DNA from: Ktedonospora formicarum
Lineage (GTDB): Bacteria; Chloroflexota; Ktedonobacteria; Ktedonobacterales; Ktedonobacteraceae
Length of the DNA: 64,000 nt
NCBI RefSeq assembly: GCF_016587355.1
Contig: NZ_BNJF01000001.1
Location: forward strand, 434,001-498,000
Direction of reading: 5' to 3'
Part shown: positions 35,821 through 43,912 of the stretch, piece by piece
How the letters are laid out: every line of letters starts with the position of its first letter
Numbering within the stretch: position 1 is the stretch's first letter
Translations under genes and position numbers: made by a program
Notes under the pieces: model-generated
What the model was told of the DNA's origin: nothing
Database searches by the model: none
What the model saw: only the letters and a program-made list of their open reading frames with translations

Positions 35821-36279
35821 CTAGGCCCGTGTGGACCGGAAAGGGGTTAAACGCACCAGAAAGCGGTGAATACTCGCCATCTGGATCATCGCCTCGGAAC
35901 TGCGAGGAAGTCCCTCGTAATCGCGAGCGAGGCGTCGAAAGCGGAGAAGCAGACCAAAGGTCTGTTCCACTTTCCATCGTTGCCGTTGTACGTGGAAGCC
36001 TCGTTTGGGCTTGCTCACCTGAACAGGTAGACCATCAACGAGCGTCCAATTGGTTTGTGCGTCATTGTGTGGTTTAGGAACAATCTCGGTGGTCCATCCC
36101 AGATGTTGCCTGATCCAATCGAGCAGGGAGCCAGTGTAGCCTCGACCTGCAAACACATGAGCCAGGCGAGGAAAGCGATCCTTCAAGCCGTCCAAGAGAA
36201 CGCGCGCTCCAACACGGTCAGCCAGGTTGGCTGCATGAACTTTCACTGCCAGGATCAGACCTTGGGTATCGACGAGCAC
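35821..36279 (-). CDS. IS5-family transposase, OrfB
   Basis: The C-terminal DDE part, read through a -1 frameshift from OrfA: LVDTQGLILAVKVHAANLAD, DRFPRLAHVFAGRGYTGSLL, and the catalytic Glu region QRWKVEQTFGLLLRFRRLAR. The block that normally reads [FY]-A-D-x-G-Y reads FAGRGY here: the codon at 36145-36147 is GGT on the coding strand where GAT would give the second catalytic Asp. A transposase with this change should be inactive, so the element may be fixed in place. Confidence 0.8.
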   Translation of the reverse strand: MLVDTQGLILAVKVHAANLADRVGARVLLDGLKDRFPRLAHVFAGRGYTGSLLDWIRQHLGWTTEIVPKPHNDAQTNWTLVDGLPVQVSKPKRGFHVQRQRWKVEQTFGLLLRFRRLARDYEGLPRSSEAMIQMASIHRFLVRLTPFRSTRA

Positions 36280-36689
36280 GTGACATTTGCGTCCCCAGAT
36301 TTTTTTCCAGCGTCGAACCCACGCTCGGTTCCGCGTATGGGACTGGTTTTGATGGATTGGCTATCGATGATGGCGGCACTGGGTTCAGGATCACGTCCCA
36401 GTTCGGTTCGCACGCGCCTGCGCAAAATAGTCATGGCTTTCTCCCATGTACCATCACGACTCCACAAGCGAAAGTAGTGGTAGACCGTCAGCCCATTGGG
36501 TAAGTCATGAGGCATCTGCCTCCAAGAACAGCCAGTTCGTAGGACGTAGAGGATGCCATTGACGATCTCTCGCCTCTTGATTGGTTCGCGAGGTGAGAAC
36601 TCGTTGGGACCGGGAATCAAAGGTGAAAGCAGATCCCATTGTTCATCGGTCAGGTCGCTTGGGTAGCGCTTTCGATGCCATACGCTCAT
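36255..36689 (-). CDS. IS5-family transposase, OrfA
   Basis: The N-terminal 144 residues: YPSDLTDEQWDLLSPLIPG, INGIL-type VNGILYVLRTGCSWRQMPHD, and the first catalytic Asp in SAAIIDSQSIKTSP. The zero frame ends shortly after a run of seven A (minus strand; plus-strand 36300-36306) in the order GGA AAA AAA TCT. Slipping back one base there leads into the OrfB frame as KKIWGRKCHVLVDTQG. This is the layout of IS5-family members that make a fused OrfAB by programmed -1 frameshifting. Confidence 0.85.
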   Translation of the reverse strand: MSVWHRKRYPSDLTDEQWDLLSPLIPGPNEFSPREPIKRREIVNGILYVLRTGCSWRQMPHDLPNGLTVYHYFRLWSRDGTWEKAMTILRRRVRTELGRDPEPSAAIIDSQSIKTSPIRGTERGFDAGKKSGDANVTCSSIPKV

Positions 36690-37059
36690 GTCGGATGATC
36701 CTTTCTGGGTAGCTTTCTCGTCTCCTTTCTTTCAGTCTATCAGTTGCAACCGAAGTTCCTACATATTCTAAGTACTTTGTATAATACGTAATGCTGATTT
36801 ATGCGGTTTTGTCCTCAAAATGAGTGCCATGAGTTACTTTTTTTGCTGGTTGATTGGTCTGGCTTAAACAGAACTCATATTAATATATTTCATTCCCGCT
36901 CCATTTTAAACGAGTTTTATGGGCTAAATGTGCTATACAGGTAACTTTATTATTATTTTTACGATATTAATTATAGATGTCATGATTGCTTAATTGTTTC
37001 GAAAAGTGACATCTTATAGAAGAGAGGCGTTCAGCCTTTCTATTGAAAGGAAAAGGATT

Positions 37060-37254
37060 TTGAATTCAAACACCAATATTGAAGAATTGGAAGAATTCGA
37101 TCTGGATATCCAGTTTGCAGGGGAAGTTGAAAATAATCATCATATGAGCGTTTTCTCTAGTGCAGGGGACCCTACTCATCCAGCTCCAACCTGCACCGCA
37201 TATCCAACGTGTGCCAGTACCTGCACAACTGGTCATTTCTGCCTGATATGCTAA
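37060..37254 (+). CDS. lanA: Class I lanthipeptide precursor peptide
   Basis: A 64-residue peptide with a leader and a modifiable core. The leader is acidic and holds EEFDLDIQ at residues 11-18, the F-[ND]-L-[DN] box recognised by LanB enzymes. The core, from about residue 37, is DPTHPAPTCTAYPTCASTC followed by TTGHFCLIC: five Cys (45, 51, 55, 61, 64), seven Thr and one Ser to dehydrate, and three prolines. I chose TTG 37060 because AAAGGA ends eight bases before it and the product then begins like other leaders; the frame is open up to 36994 with a different, basic N-terminus. The stop overlaps the lanC start. Core pattern unlike any lantibiotic I can name. Confidence 0.8.
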   Translation: MNSNTNIEELEEFDLDIQFAGEVENNHHMSVFSSAGDPTHPAPTCTAYPTCASTCTTGHFCLIC

Positions 37255-38594
37255 TGGCAACCTCTCAAGAGCATTCATGGCGAGTGGTCATTGACGCGCC
37301 TTTGGCGGCGGCGGCATATGCCGCCGCCAGGGATCTTGCTACTCGGCTACGAGATGGGGGTCTCCTTGAGGTTGCATTTCAACGAATTACACAACAATCA
37401 TTTGTTCCAGATTTAACTCGATGGAGATCCGAAACTCTGGCAACAGGGGATGCAGGCATAGCGGTCCTATGTGCCCATCTCGATGCATGCTTTCCTGCTG
37501 AAGGATGGGATCAGATCGGTCATGCCCATCTTCTCAAGGCGACACGAGAGGCCGCGAACCTTCCACATCTCCATGTAGGGCTTTTTGCTGGACTGAGTGG
37601 CCTCACATACGCCACCTGGGCACTCAGCCATGAGGGAAAAAGATATCAGCGGTTGCTGACAACACTTACCCATCGTCTTGTGCCAATGGTACACAACCTT
37701 GTGCAGTTGACACTCAAACAATCCCATGGGTTTCCTGTCGTTTACTATGATGTGGTGACGGGCCTGGCTGGGATTGGTGCTTGTCTGCTGTCCCTCTCCA
37801 GCCATCAGGAGAATCTTCCTCTGGAAGCTATTCTTGAGGGCCTTGTCTTCCTTGCGCGGGAGGAAGTGATGGGGCTGCCCGCCTGGTATGTGCCACCTTC
37901 TCTCAGCCGGCTAGAGAGTTGGGGCGATTTGTGTCCTGATGGCTTTTATAATTGTGGCTTGGCCCATGGAATCCCAGGCCCACTAGCCTTGCTCGCTCTG
38001 ACAAAATCTGCTCACATCAGTGTGCCAGGACTCGAAGAGGCAATTACCCGCACTGCTGACTGGCTTCTTGAGCAGCAGGTCGGCAACGAATGGGGCATTG
38101 GCTGGCCCCTTGCCGTGCCAGTCAACCATATGGGGCCACCTCCTGGCGATCTGAAGAAGTGTCGTACCGCCTGGTGTTATGGAACTCCTGGCGTTGCTCG
38201 TGCCCTCTGGCTTGCGGGAGAAGCCCTCAATTGCCAGCATTATCGGGACATTGCTCTGGTCGCAATGCAATCTGTCTATCGTACCCCTCTTCCTGAACGT
38301 CGTATTGATTCGCCCTCCTTCTGTCATGGAGTAGCGGGATTGCTCCAGATAACGCTGCGCTTCGCTCATAATTCTCAGGCACCATTCTTTATCGAGGCTG
38401 CCAATACTTTGACGAAACAATTGCTTTCCTTGTATGATCCCGATACGCTGTTAGGCTATCGCAATCAAGAGGGACCGGAGACGCTCGTGGATCAGCCTGG
38501 ATTGCTTGATGGAGTCGCTGGGATTTTGCTTGTGCTTCTCGCCACTTCTACAACACAGGAGCCATACTGGGATCGTTTATTTCTCCTCTCGTGA
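37254..38594 (+). CDS. lanC: Lanthipeptide cyclase LanC
   Basis: A 446-residue LanC-type cyclase that joins Cys thiols of the precursor to dehydrated Ser/Thr, forming lanthionine rings. The zinc ligands are visible: Cys308 in TAWCYGTPGVARAL and Cys357-His358 in SPSFCHGVAGLLQ. The alpha/alpha-barrel repeats each carry a G-x-x-G turn (HVGLFAGLSGL, VVTGLAGIGACLL, CGLAHGIPGPLALL, LLDGVAGILLVLL). The ATG at 37254 shares a base with the lanA stop (TAATG), so it is coupled to the precursor; an ATG two codons earlier also exists. LanB follows 15 bases downstream. Confidence 0.92.
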   Translation: MATSQEHSWRVVIDAPLAAAAYAAARDLATRLRDGGLLEVAFQRITQQSFVPDLTRWRSETLATGDAGIAVLCAHLDACFPAEGWDQIGHAHLLKATREAANLPHLHVGLFAGLSGLTYATWALSHEGKRYQRLLTTLTHRLVPMVHNLVQLTLKQSHGFPVVYYDVVTGLAGIGACLLSLSSHQENLPLEAILEGLVFLAREEVMGLPAWYVPPSLSRLESWGDLCPDGFYNCGLAHGIPGPLALLALTKSAHISVPGLEEAITRTADWLLEQQVGNEWGIGWPLAVPVNHMGPPPGDLKKCRTAWCYGTPGVARALWLAGEALNCQHYRDIALVAMQSVYRTPLPERRIDSPSFCHGVAGLLQITLRFAHNSQAPFFIEAANTLTKQLLSLYDPDTLLGYRNQEGPETLVDQPGLLDGVAGILLVLLATSTTQEPYWDRLFLLS

Positions 38595-38609
38595 ACGAAG
38601 AGGCAACTA

Positions 38610-41600
38610 TTGAGGAACTCTGCTGTGCATTTGTCCGACATTTCTCATACGTCCCTCGCGGCCAAGGCGAGGCGTTCTCCAGTCTACGAAGCATTGGATG
38701 GGATTCTTGTTCGCGCTCCAATACTTCCCATTGAAGCGTATCTTGAGCCTCAACTCCCATCAGTTGAGGCTCCTCTTCGCCGAGCTCTGGCGGTAGGTAG
38801 CCTCGATCTGCTCGATGAGTTAGAACGCCCTGTGGTCACCCAGAATGATCTGGTACGTCGTGAGCGTGCTCTCCTTCGCTATCATATCAGGATGGCAACG
38901 CGACCTACCCCTTATGGCCTCTTCGCCGGGGTCGCCCTTGCTCATTGGGGTGAGCAAACCAAAATCGCTTTTGCCGCTGCTGATCCGAACCTGTCTATTC
39001 GCCCTGATATGGAATGGCTCATGCAGCTTATCTGGCGGCTCGAGGCTTCTCCTCTTATCTGGCCTTACCTCCGATTCCAGACAAATCCTGCCGCATATGT
39101 GCGTAAAGGACGCGTTTTTCTTCTTGAGGAACTCCCCACTGGCAAACCGAAGAAAGAGCAAAATGTCTCGGTCAAAGCGACTGGGGCTACGATGCACACA
39201 TTATCTCTGGCACGTCAATCAATCGGGTACAACGATTTGGTGGAATGTCTTCTCACGTCAACACCTGGTGCAACCCTCTTGAAAGTTGAGGCATTGTTGA
39301 CCACCCTCTGGCGGCATACCTTCTTACAGACAGATTTGCGCCCTTCCCTTGTGGATAGCTCTCCTGTCACTCATCTACATCAGCGGCTCAAGGCAATCCC
39401 GCTACTTTCATCTCTTTCGATGAAGTTGCAGGACTACCTTGCGGTATTAGAGCTATGGGAAAGGCTCCCTGTAGAAGAGAGTATAAGAGAATATAGAGTT
39501 TTACTTGAAAAAGCACAGGAAATCGATTGTTGGCTTGATGATCTACTTCATGCAGAGTCAAATAAGGTACCAGCAACGTCGAAAGGAAAGAAGACGCCAC
39601 AGTATCTACAGGTGGATATGGAACAGCCCCTGGCTTCTTCTCAGCTCTCAAAAATGCTGGGCGAGGAAATCGCAGCAACTGCTGAACTCTTATTGCGCCT
39701 ATCCCCTTTTCGGGACCGATCTCTTCTGGCCTCCTATCGGCTCTCATTCCTGGAGCGCTATGGCGATTTTCGCGAAGTTCCACTGCTTGAGCTGCTTGAT
39801 CCTCAAGTCGGTATGGGCCTCCCGGCATTCTATACAGACGAGCAAGCGTTTCATCATGAACAATCACAACAGCTTCAGCAACGCGAACAGCACCTGCTGA
39901 CGCTCGCGCTAACAGCCTTACGGGAGCATCAAACAGTTCTCCAGTTAGACGAAACCACACTTGAACCTTTGACAGGTCCATTGTCAGCCGAGATACCGAT
40001 GCCGCCCTCTTTAGATATCTATGTAATAGTGGCTGCATCTTCTGCTGATGCTGTCAACGAGGGAAACTATCACCTCATCATCGGTCCAACGGTCGGAACA
40101 AATCAGGCGCGCCGCGCACTGGGTCGTTTTACCAACCTCTTAGGTGAAGAGACTGTAAGTCTCCTTCAACAGACAGCACAAAGGGAAGCGGCACATACAG
40201 CACATGCGCTTTGGGCTGATCTGATTTACTTGCCGAAAGAGGATCGCCTTGCGAATGTGGTGCTCAGTCCCGCTCCACACGCCTATACGATCCCCTATGG
40301 AGTCAGTGTTGATGCAAGCAACCAGCATGTCATTCCCCTCGATGAACTTGTTGTTGGGGTACGGAACCATCGCTTTTATATTCGCTGGGTGAAGAAACAG
40401 GAAGATATTCAGCTGAGCATTGGGCATATGCTCAATGAGCTTCACGCTCCAGCTATTGCCAGATTTTTAGTTGACATAAGCCGAAATCAGGGGCCTCTTC
40501 TCAATAACTTTCGTTGGGGCCCCGCCGAATCATTTCCATTTCTTCCACGTGTGCAAGTAGGGCGATGTGTGCTTCGCCTGGCTCAGTGGCAAATCACTAC
40601 TTCATTTCATCTTGACGAATTGAAGAGTGAAACGATTGAGCAATTTCACCACTCTCTGAAAAGGTGGTGCCAGAATTGGGGCGTTCCTCGCTATGTCTAT
40701 CTTGGAGAGATGGATCAACGATTGCTTTTGGATTTGGAGCGTCGCGAACATAGAGAGGTGTTGTATCTTGCTCTACAGAAAATCAAGCGAGAAGAGCGTG
40801 TGCTTTTGCAAGAAGGGCTGCCTGGCCCAGAGCATGCCTGGATTGAGGGGCCGGGAGGCAAGCATTATCTCTCCGAGTTTGTGGTCTCTCTCATGCAGCG
40901 TCAGGCAAGATCCACACAAGCAGCAGGGCGAGCAGCCGCCTACGTTCCCTATCCTGTGGAATCTCGTGTGCGTCCTTTGGGGAGCGAGTGGCTCTTTATT
41001 AAGCTCTATTGTGCTCCACAATTGCAAGAAGCATTGATTACTCAACACGTCTATCCTTTTGCGCAAAAAATACTCACCCAACAGGCTGCGCAAGATTGGT
41101 TTTTTCTTCGCTACGCCGATCCTGATCCACATATTCGATTGCGCTTTCGTGGAGACCCTAAGCAGTTGCTGCATTCCCTCCTTCCGCAACTGACTGAATG
41201 GGCTACCCACCTTATGGTGAATGGCCCTTGTCGACATTTTACCTTTGATGTCTATGAGCGAGAGATTGAGCGATATGGAGGACTCTCTGGTATCAATATC
41301 GCGGAGACGTTGTTTGGGATCGATAGCCGGATGGTGGTAGAGCTATTACAACATCGAGGGCAAGTCCAAATGGATCATGTTGACCTTGCGGTGCTTAGCA
41401 TTGACATCCTCCTTGCGCAATTAGGCTTGACTCCCTCAATGCGCCTTCAGTGGTATCGTGAGCAGGTCAAAGCCCAATCAGCCTCGGGGGCGCTCTATCG
41501 ACAGAAGAAACATCGATTACGCGCACTGCTCAGTTCAGCCGAGAACAATTTTCAGACTGTTGGTGACGAAGCAATGGCCAATAGTTATCTGGCGAGTCAG

Positions 41601-41807
41601 ACTCCACTCTTACACGTCGCTGATCGGTTGGAGGAGGCACTATCGCGTGGAGAACTCACACAACCGGTATCACACCTCTACAGCAGCTATGTCCACCTGC
41701 ATTGTAATCGCTTGCTTGGCATCAACGCAAAAGCTGAGCGTATGGCTCTTGAGTTGTTGCTGCGAATACGAGAAGGGTTGGACAAAACACCACTGCCTGG
41801 TGCGTAA
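38610..41807 (+). CDS. lanB: Lanthipeptide dehydratase LanB (full length)
   Basis: A 1065-residue class I dehydratase that uses glutamyl-tRNA to glutamylate Ser/Thr of the precursor and then eliminates glutamate to give dehydro-residues. The N-terminal part shows the family block RRERALLRYHIRMATRPTPY followed by GLFAGVAL. The C-terminal elimination (SpaB-C) domain starts near residue 790 (EWLFIKLYCAPQLQEALI) and has RYADPDPHIRLRFRGDP. Both domains are in one chain, as in nisin-type LanB, not split as in thiopeptide systems. The start appears to be TTG 38610 with AAGAGG seven bases before; GTG at 38625 is an alternative. No frameshift or missing block seen. Confidence 0.92.
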   Translation: MRNSAVHLSDISHTSLAAKARRSPVYEALDGILVRAPILPIEAYLEPQLPSVEAPLRRALAVGSLDLLDELERPVVTQNDLVRRERALLRYHIRMATRPTPYGLFAGVALAHWGEQTKIAFAAADPNLSIRPDMEWLMQLIWRLEASPLIWPYLRFQTNPAAYVRKGRVFLLEELPTGKPKKEQNVSVKATGATMHTLSLARQSIGYNDLVECLLTSTPGATLLKVEALLTTLWRHTFLQTDLRPSLVDSSPVTHLHQRLKAIPLLSSLSMKLQDYLAVLELWERLPVEESIREYRVLLEKAQEIDCWLDDLLHAESNKVPATSKGKKTPQYLQVDMEQPLASSQLSKMLGEEIAATAELLLRLSPFRDRSLLASYRLSFLERYGDFREVPLLELLDPQVGMGLPAFYTDEQAFHHEQSQQLQQREQHLLTLALTALREHQTVLQLDETTLEPLTGPLSAEIPMPPSLDIYVIVAASSADAVNEGNYHLIIGPTVGTNQARRALGRFTNLLGEETVSLLQQTAQREAAHTAHALWADLIYLPKEDRLANVVLSPAPHAYTIPYGVSVDASNQHVIPLDELVVGVRNHRFYIRWVKKQEDIQLSIGHMLNELHAPAIARFLVDISRNQGPLLNNFRWGPAESFPFLPRVQVGRCVLRLAQWQITTSFHLDELKSETIEQFHHSLKRWCQNWGVPRYVYLGEMDQRLLLDLERREHREVLYLALQKIKREERVLLQEGLPGPEHAWIEGPGGKHYLSEFVVSLMQRQARSTQAAGRAAAYVPYPVESRVRPLGSEWLFIKLYCAPQLQEALITQHVYPFAQKILTQQAAQDWFFLRYADPDPHIRLRFRGDPKQLLHSLLPQLTEWATHLMVNGPCRHFTFDVYEREIERYGGLSGINIAETLFGIDSRMVVELLQHRGQVQMDHVDLAVLSIDILLAQLGLTPSMRLQWYREQVKAQSASGALYRQKKHRLRALLSSAENNFQTVGDEAMANSYLASQTPLLHVADRLEEALSRGELTQPVSHLYSSYVHLHCNRLLGINAKAERMALELLLRIREGLDKTPLPGA

Positions 41808-41882
41808 ACATTCGGCTTTGCCCTCTATGTCATGGCACTACTTTTTTGGGATTCGTTTCTATAGCGGAAGGAGAATGCTCTC

Positions 41883-42350
41883 ATGAACACAGCCGCCACA
41901 CAACTTATACCTCGCAAAGTCCTCTTTGGGAATCCGGTCAAATCTAGTCCCCAAATTTCTCCGGATGGTAGGCGCCTGGCCTATCTGGCCCCCGTTGAGA
42001 ATGCACTCAATGCCTGGGTTGGTTCTCTGAAGGGCGACGATTATCAGCCTGTGACTGAAGATAAAGAGCGAGGTATACGCTTTTATTTTTGGATGGCCGA
42101 TAACACGCATATCGCCTACATTCAGGATGCTGGTGTTGATGAGAACTGGCGCCTCTACCTGACAAATGTCGAAACGCGTGAGACACGCGACCTCACTCCA
42201 TTTGCGAATGTACAGGTACGTGTGACAAGGCATGATAAGCATTTTCCCACTGAGTTACTGATAGCGCTGAACAAAGAGGATCCTCGCGTCCATGACGTCT
42301 ATCATCTTGACCTCCTCGAGAATGCGCCTCTTCCGTTTTTGCATTGGTAA
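41883..42350 (+). pseudogene. S9 (prolyl oligopeptidase-type) peptidase, 5' part only
   Basis: A 155-residue frame with strong AAGGAG eight bases before ATG 41883. It matches the N-terminal propeller part of S9 peptidases: RKVLFGNPVKSSPQISPDGR, RLAYLAP, YFWMADNTHIAYIQDAGVDE, NWRLYLTN and KHFPTELLIALNKEDPRVHD. Such proteins run to 600-650 residues with the Ser-Asp-His domain at the end; here similarity stops at VYHLDL and a TAA follows twelve residues later. The catalytic domain is not found downstream. It follows lanB by 75 bases on the same strand and could once have removed the leader. Now presumably inactive. Confidence 0.75.
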
Positions 42351-42478
42351 TGGTCGTCTTTTCCTTATTTAGCCAAATACTGGTGGGATGTACAGAGAAT
42401 TGCACCATGGTGATAGAGTATGTGTAGTCCTCAATGGGCAAGTTTTATCAATTCATCATTGAGCAAAGAGTGAAACGC

Positions 42479-42984
42479 ATGGAAGAACGAAACGAACGAG
42501 ACGCGCCAGAACTTCAGTTGGTCCGCCTCGACCACGCGCCTGCCCTGCTTGCATTCGAGCGGGAGAATCGGGCCTACTTCGCGGCTGTAATACCGGATCG
42601 AGGGACGAGTTCTTCGCTGAGTTCGACGCGCGGCACGCGCAACTGCTCGCGTCGCAGTCCGCCGGGACGGATTACTTCTACCTGCTGGTAGCCGAGGGTG
42701 GTGAGGTGGTGGGGCGAGTGAACCTGTTCAGAGTGGCAGGCGGGTCGGCGGAACTCGGGTACCGGATCGCGCAGAAGGCTGCGGGGCAAGGACTGGCCAC
42801 AGCGATAGTGCGTCAGATGCGCGAACTCGCCGCCACAGAGTACGGGCTCACCAGGCTGAGCGCGAGGGTCACGCTGGATAATCCAGCCTCGCGCAAGGTA
42901 CTTGAACACAATGGATTCGTCGCCGTAGGTGAACTGACGCTCAACGACAAGCCAGCCATATCCTACATCTGCGAGCTTCAGTGA
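42479..42984 (+). pseudogene. GNAT N-acetyltransferase, one-base frameshift
   Basis: A RimJ/RimL-like acetyltransferase in two frames. The first reads DAPELQLVRLDHAPALLAFE, RENRAYFAAVIPDRG. It slips at GGG 42602-42604, and a fourth G would continue it as DEFFAEFDARHAQLLASQSA. The second frame then has VAEGGEVVGRVNLFRV, the acetyl-CoA loop KAAGQGLATAIVRQM and DNPASRKVLEHNGFVAVGEL, ending 42984. Restored length is about 168 residues, normal for GNAT. Base composition here is richer in GC than the lan genes. The start is uncertain; ATG 42479 is the simplest. Confidence 0.75.
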
Positions 42985-43082
42985 CATAGGGGGAGACCAG
43001 CCACGCAAACCATTCATGCGAATCAGGAGTGATCAGTAGTTCGCTTCCCTCTAGATTGATCAGCATGTAATGGCCCCTGGCT

Positions 43083-43211
43083 CTAATACGTCGCATCCGA
43101 TACGCCCAGTTCCTTACATATCGCAGGAACCGTCTTTCCCTGTGATATCAACACGTCCGCCTGCTTCGACTTCCGAAATATCTCCTCAGCTCCATAACGC
43201 TTTATACCCAT
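43083..43211 (-). mobile_element. IS3-family OrfA remnant
   Basis: ATG 43211, behind GAGGTG, opens a 42-codon frame: KRYGAEEIFRKSKQADVLIS, QGKTVPAICKELGVSDATY, then TAG. This is the N-terminal helix-turn-helix of IS3 OrfA (KRYTAEEIIRKLREADVLLA type). The leucine zipper and OrfB are missing. Confidence 0.8.
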
Positions 43212-43403
43212 AAATACCCCACCTCATATCCAGTTGCTATCACTAACCTAAAACTGGACCTTACTATAAGGGGAGCAGATCACCTTGCAACTTATAATAG
43301 TGCTATCTTGCGACATCCGCTAAGTATAATATGACAAATAGTCTCCTGACCATTGCTAGGAATGCCTGGCGCATTATACAGCACTTGCCTTGTGAATACC
43401 GCT

Positions 43404-43912
43404 CTAAAGGGTTATGTAACGGACGATCTCGTCAACGACGCGCATGAGAGGTGCGGTGGCGTCGATGATGATGCCGTCTTTCGGTATAGCTTCTTTCGTT
43501 TGATGCAAGCGCGCAATGAGTTCTCGTTCCTCTGGTCTCCCGCCCCAGTCAGTTGGGTCCAGTGCCACTCGCTCATCAATCCGCCGAAGACAGGTGTCAA
43601 GGTCGACATCAAGGATAAACACGCCGTCAAATAACTGGATGAATTGGGGAAAATTCCTTGAACCGCCGCAGAAAAAGGTGACAGCCTCATCCTTGTGAGC
43701 AGCTAGGGTTTGGACTTTCTCTACATCCCAAAGGGGGAGAGGTGGCGATCAGATACAGAGGTAGCCATCGGTGTATCTGTTTTCGGATCACCTTTATACC
43801 TCAATTCCCGGTCACCATGAATGGCCTGGTAGCCGCGCCGCTGCAATTCTGTGCAGACCGAAGTTTTGCCGGTGCCGGAAACACCTTCAATCAGATAATT
43901 TCTTATGCCCAT
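43404..43912 (-). pseudogene. P-loop nucleoside/shikimate-kinase-like protein, one-base frameshift
   Basis: ATG 43912 opens a small AAA-type kinase with Walker A GVSGTGKTSVCTELQRRGY. After SDRHLSP the frame ends at 43721, but the next frame continues WDVEKVQTLAAHKDEAVTFF, CGGSRNFPQFIQLFDGVFIL and DVDLDTCLRRIDER to 43404. The break coincides with a five-G run (plus strand 43733-43737); one extra base restores about 169 residues. Relatives are small nucleoside or antibiotic phosphotransferase-like kinases of unknown substrate. Monocistronic among IS scraps. Confidence 0.75.

Larger units (their letters stand above)
35804..36772 (-). mobile_element. IS5-family insertion sequence, both ends present
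   Basis: A 969-bp element with 19-bp imperfect terminal inverted repeats: CTTAGAATGTGTAGGAACT at 35804-35822 and, inverted, CTTAGAATATGTAGGAACT at 36754-36772 (18 of 19 match). It contains two overlapping minus-strand frames for a transposase joined by a -1 slip. No clear target duplication flanks it. It sits about 290 bases upstream of the lanthipeptide precursor gene. Confidence 0.85.
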
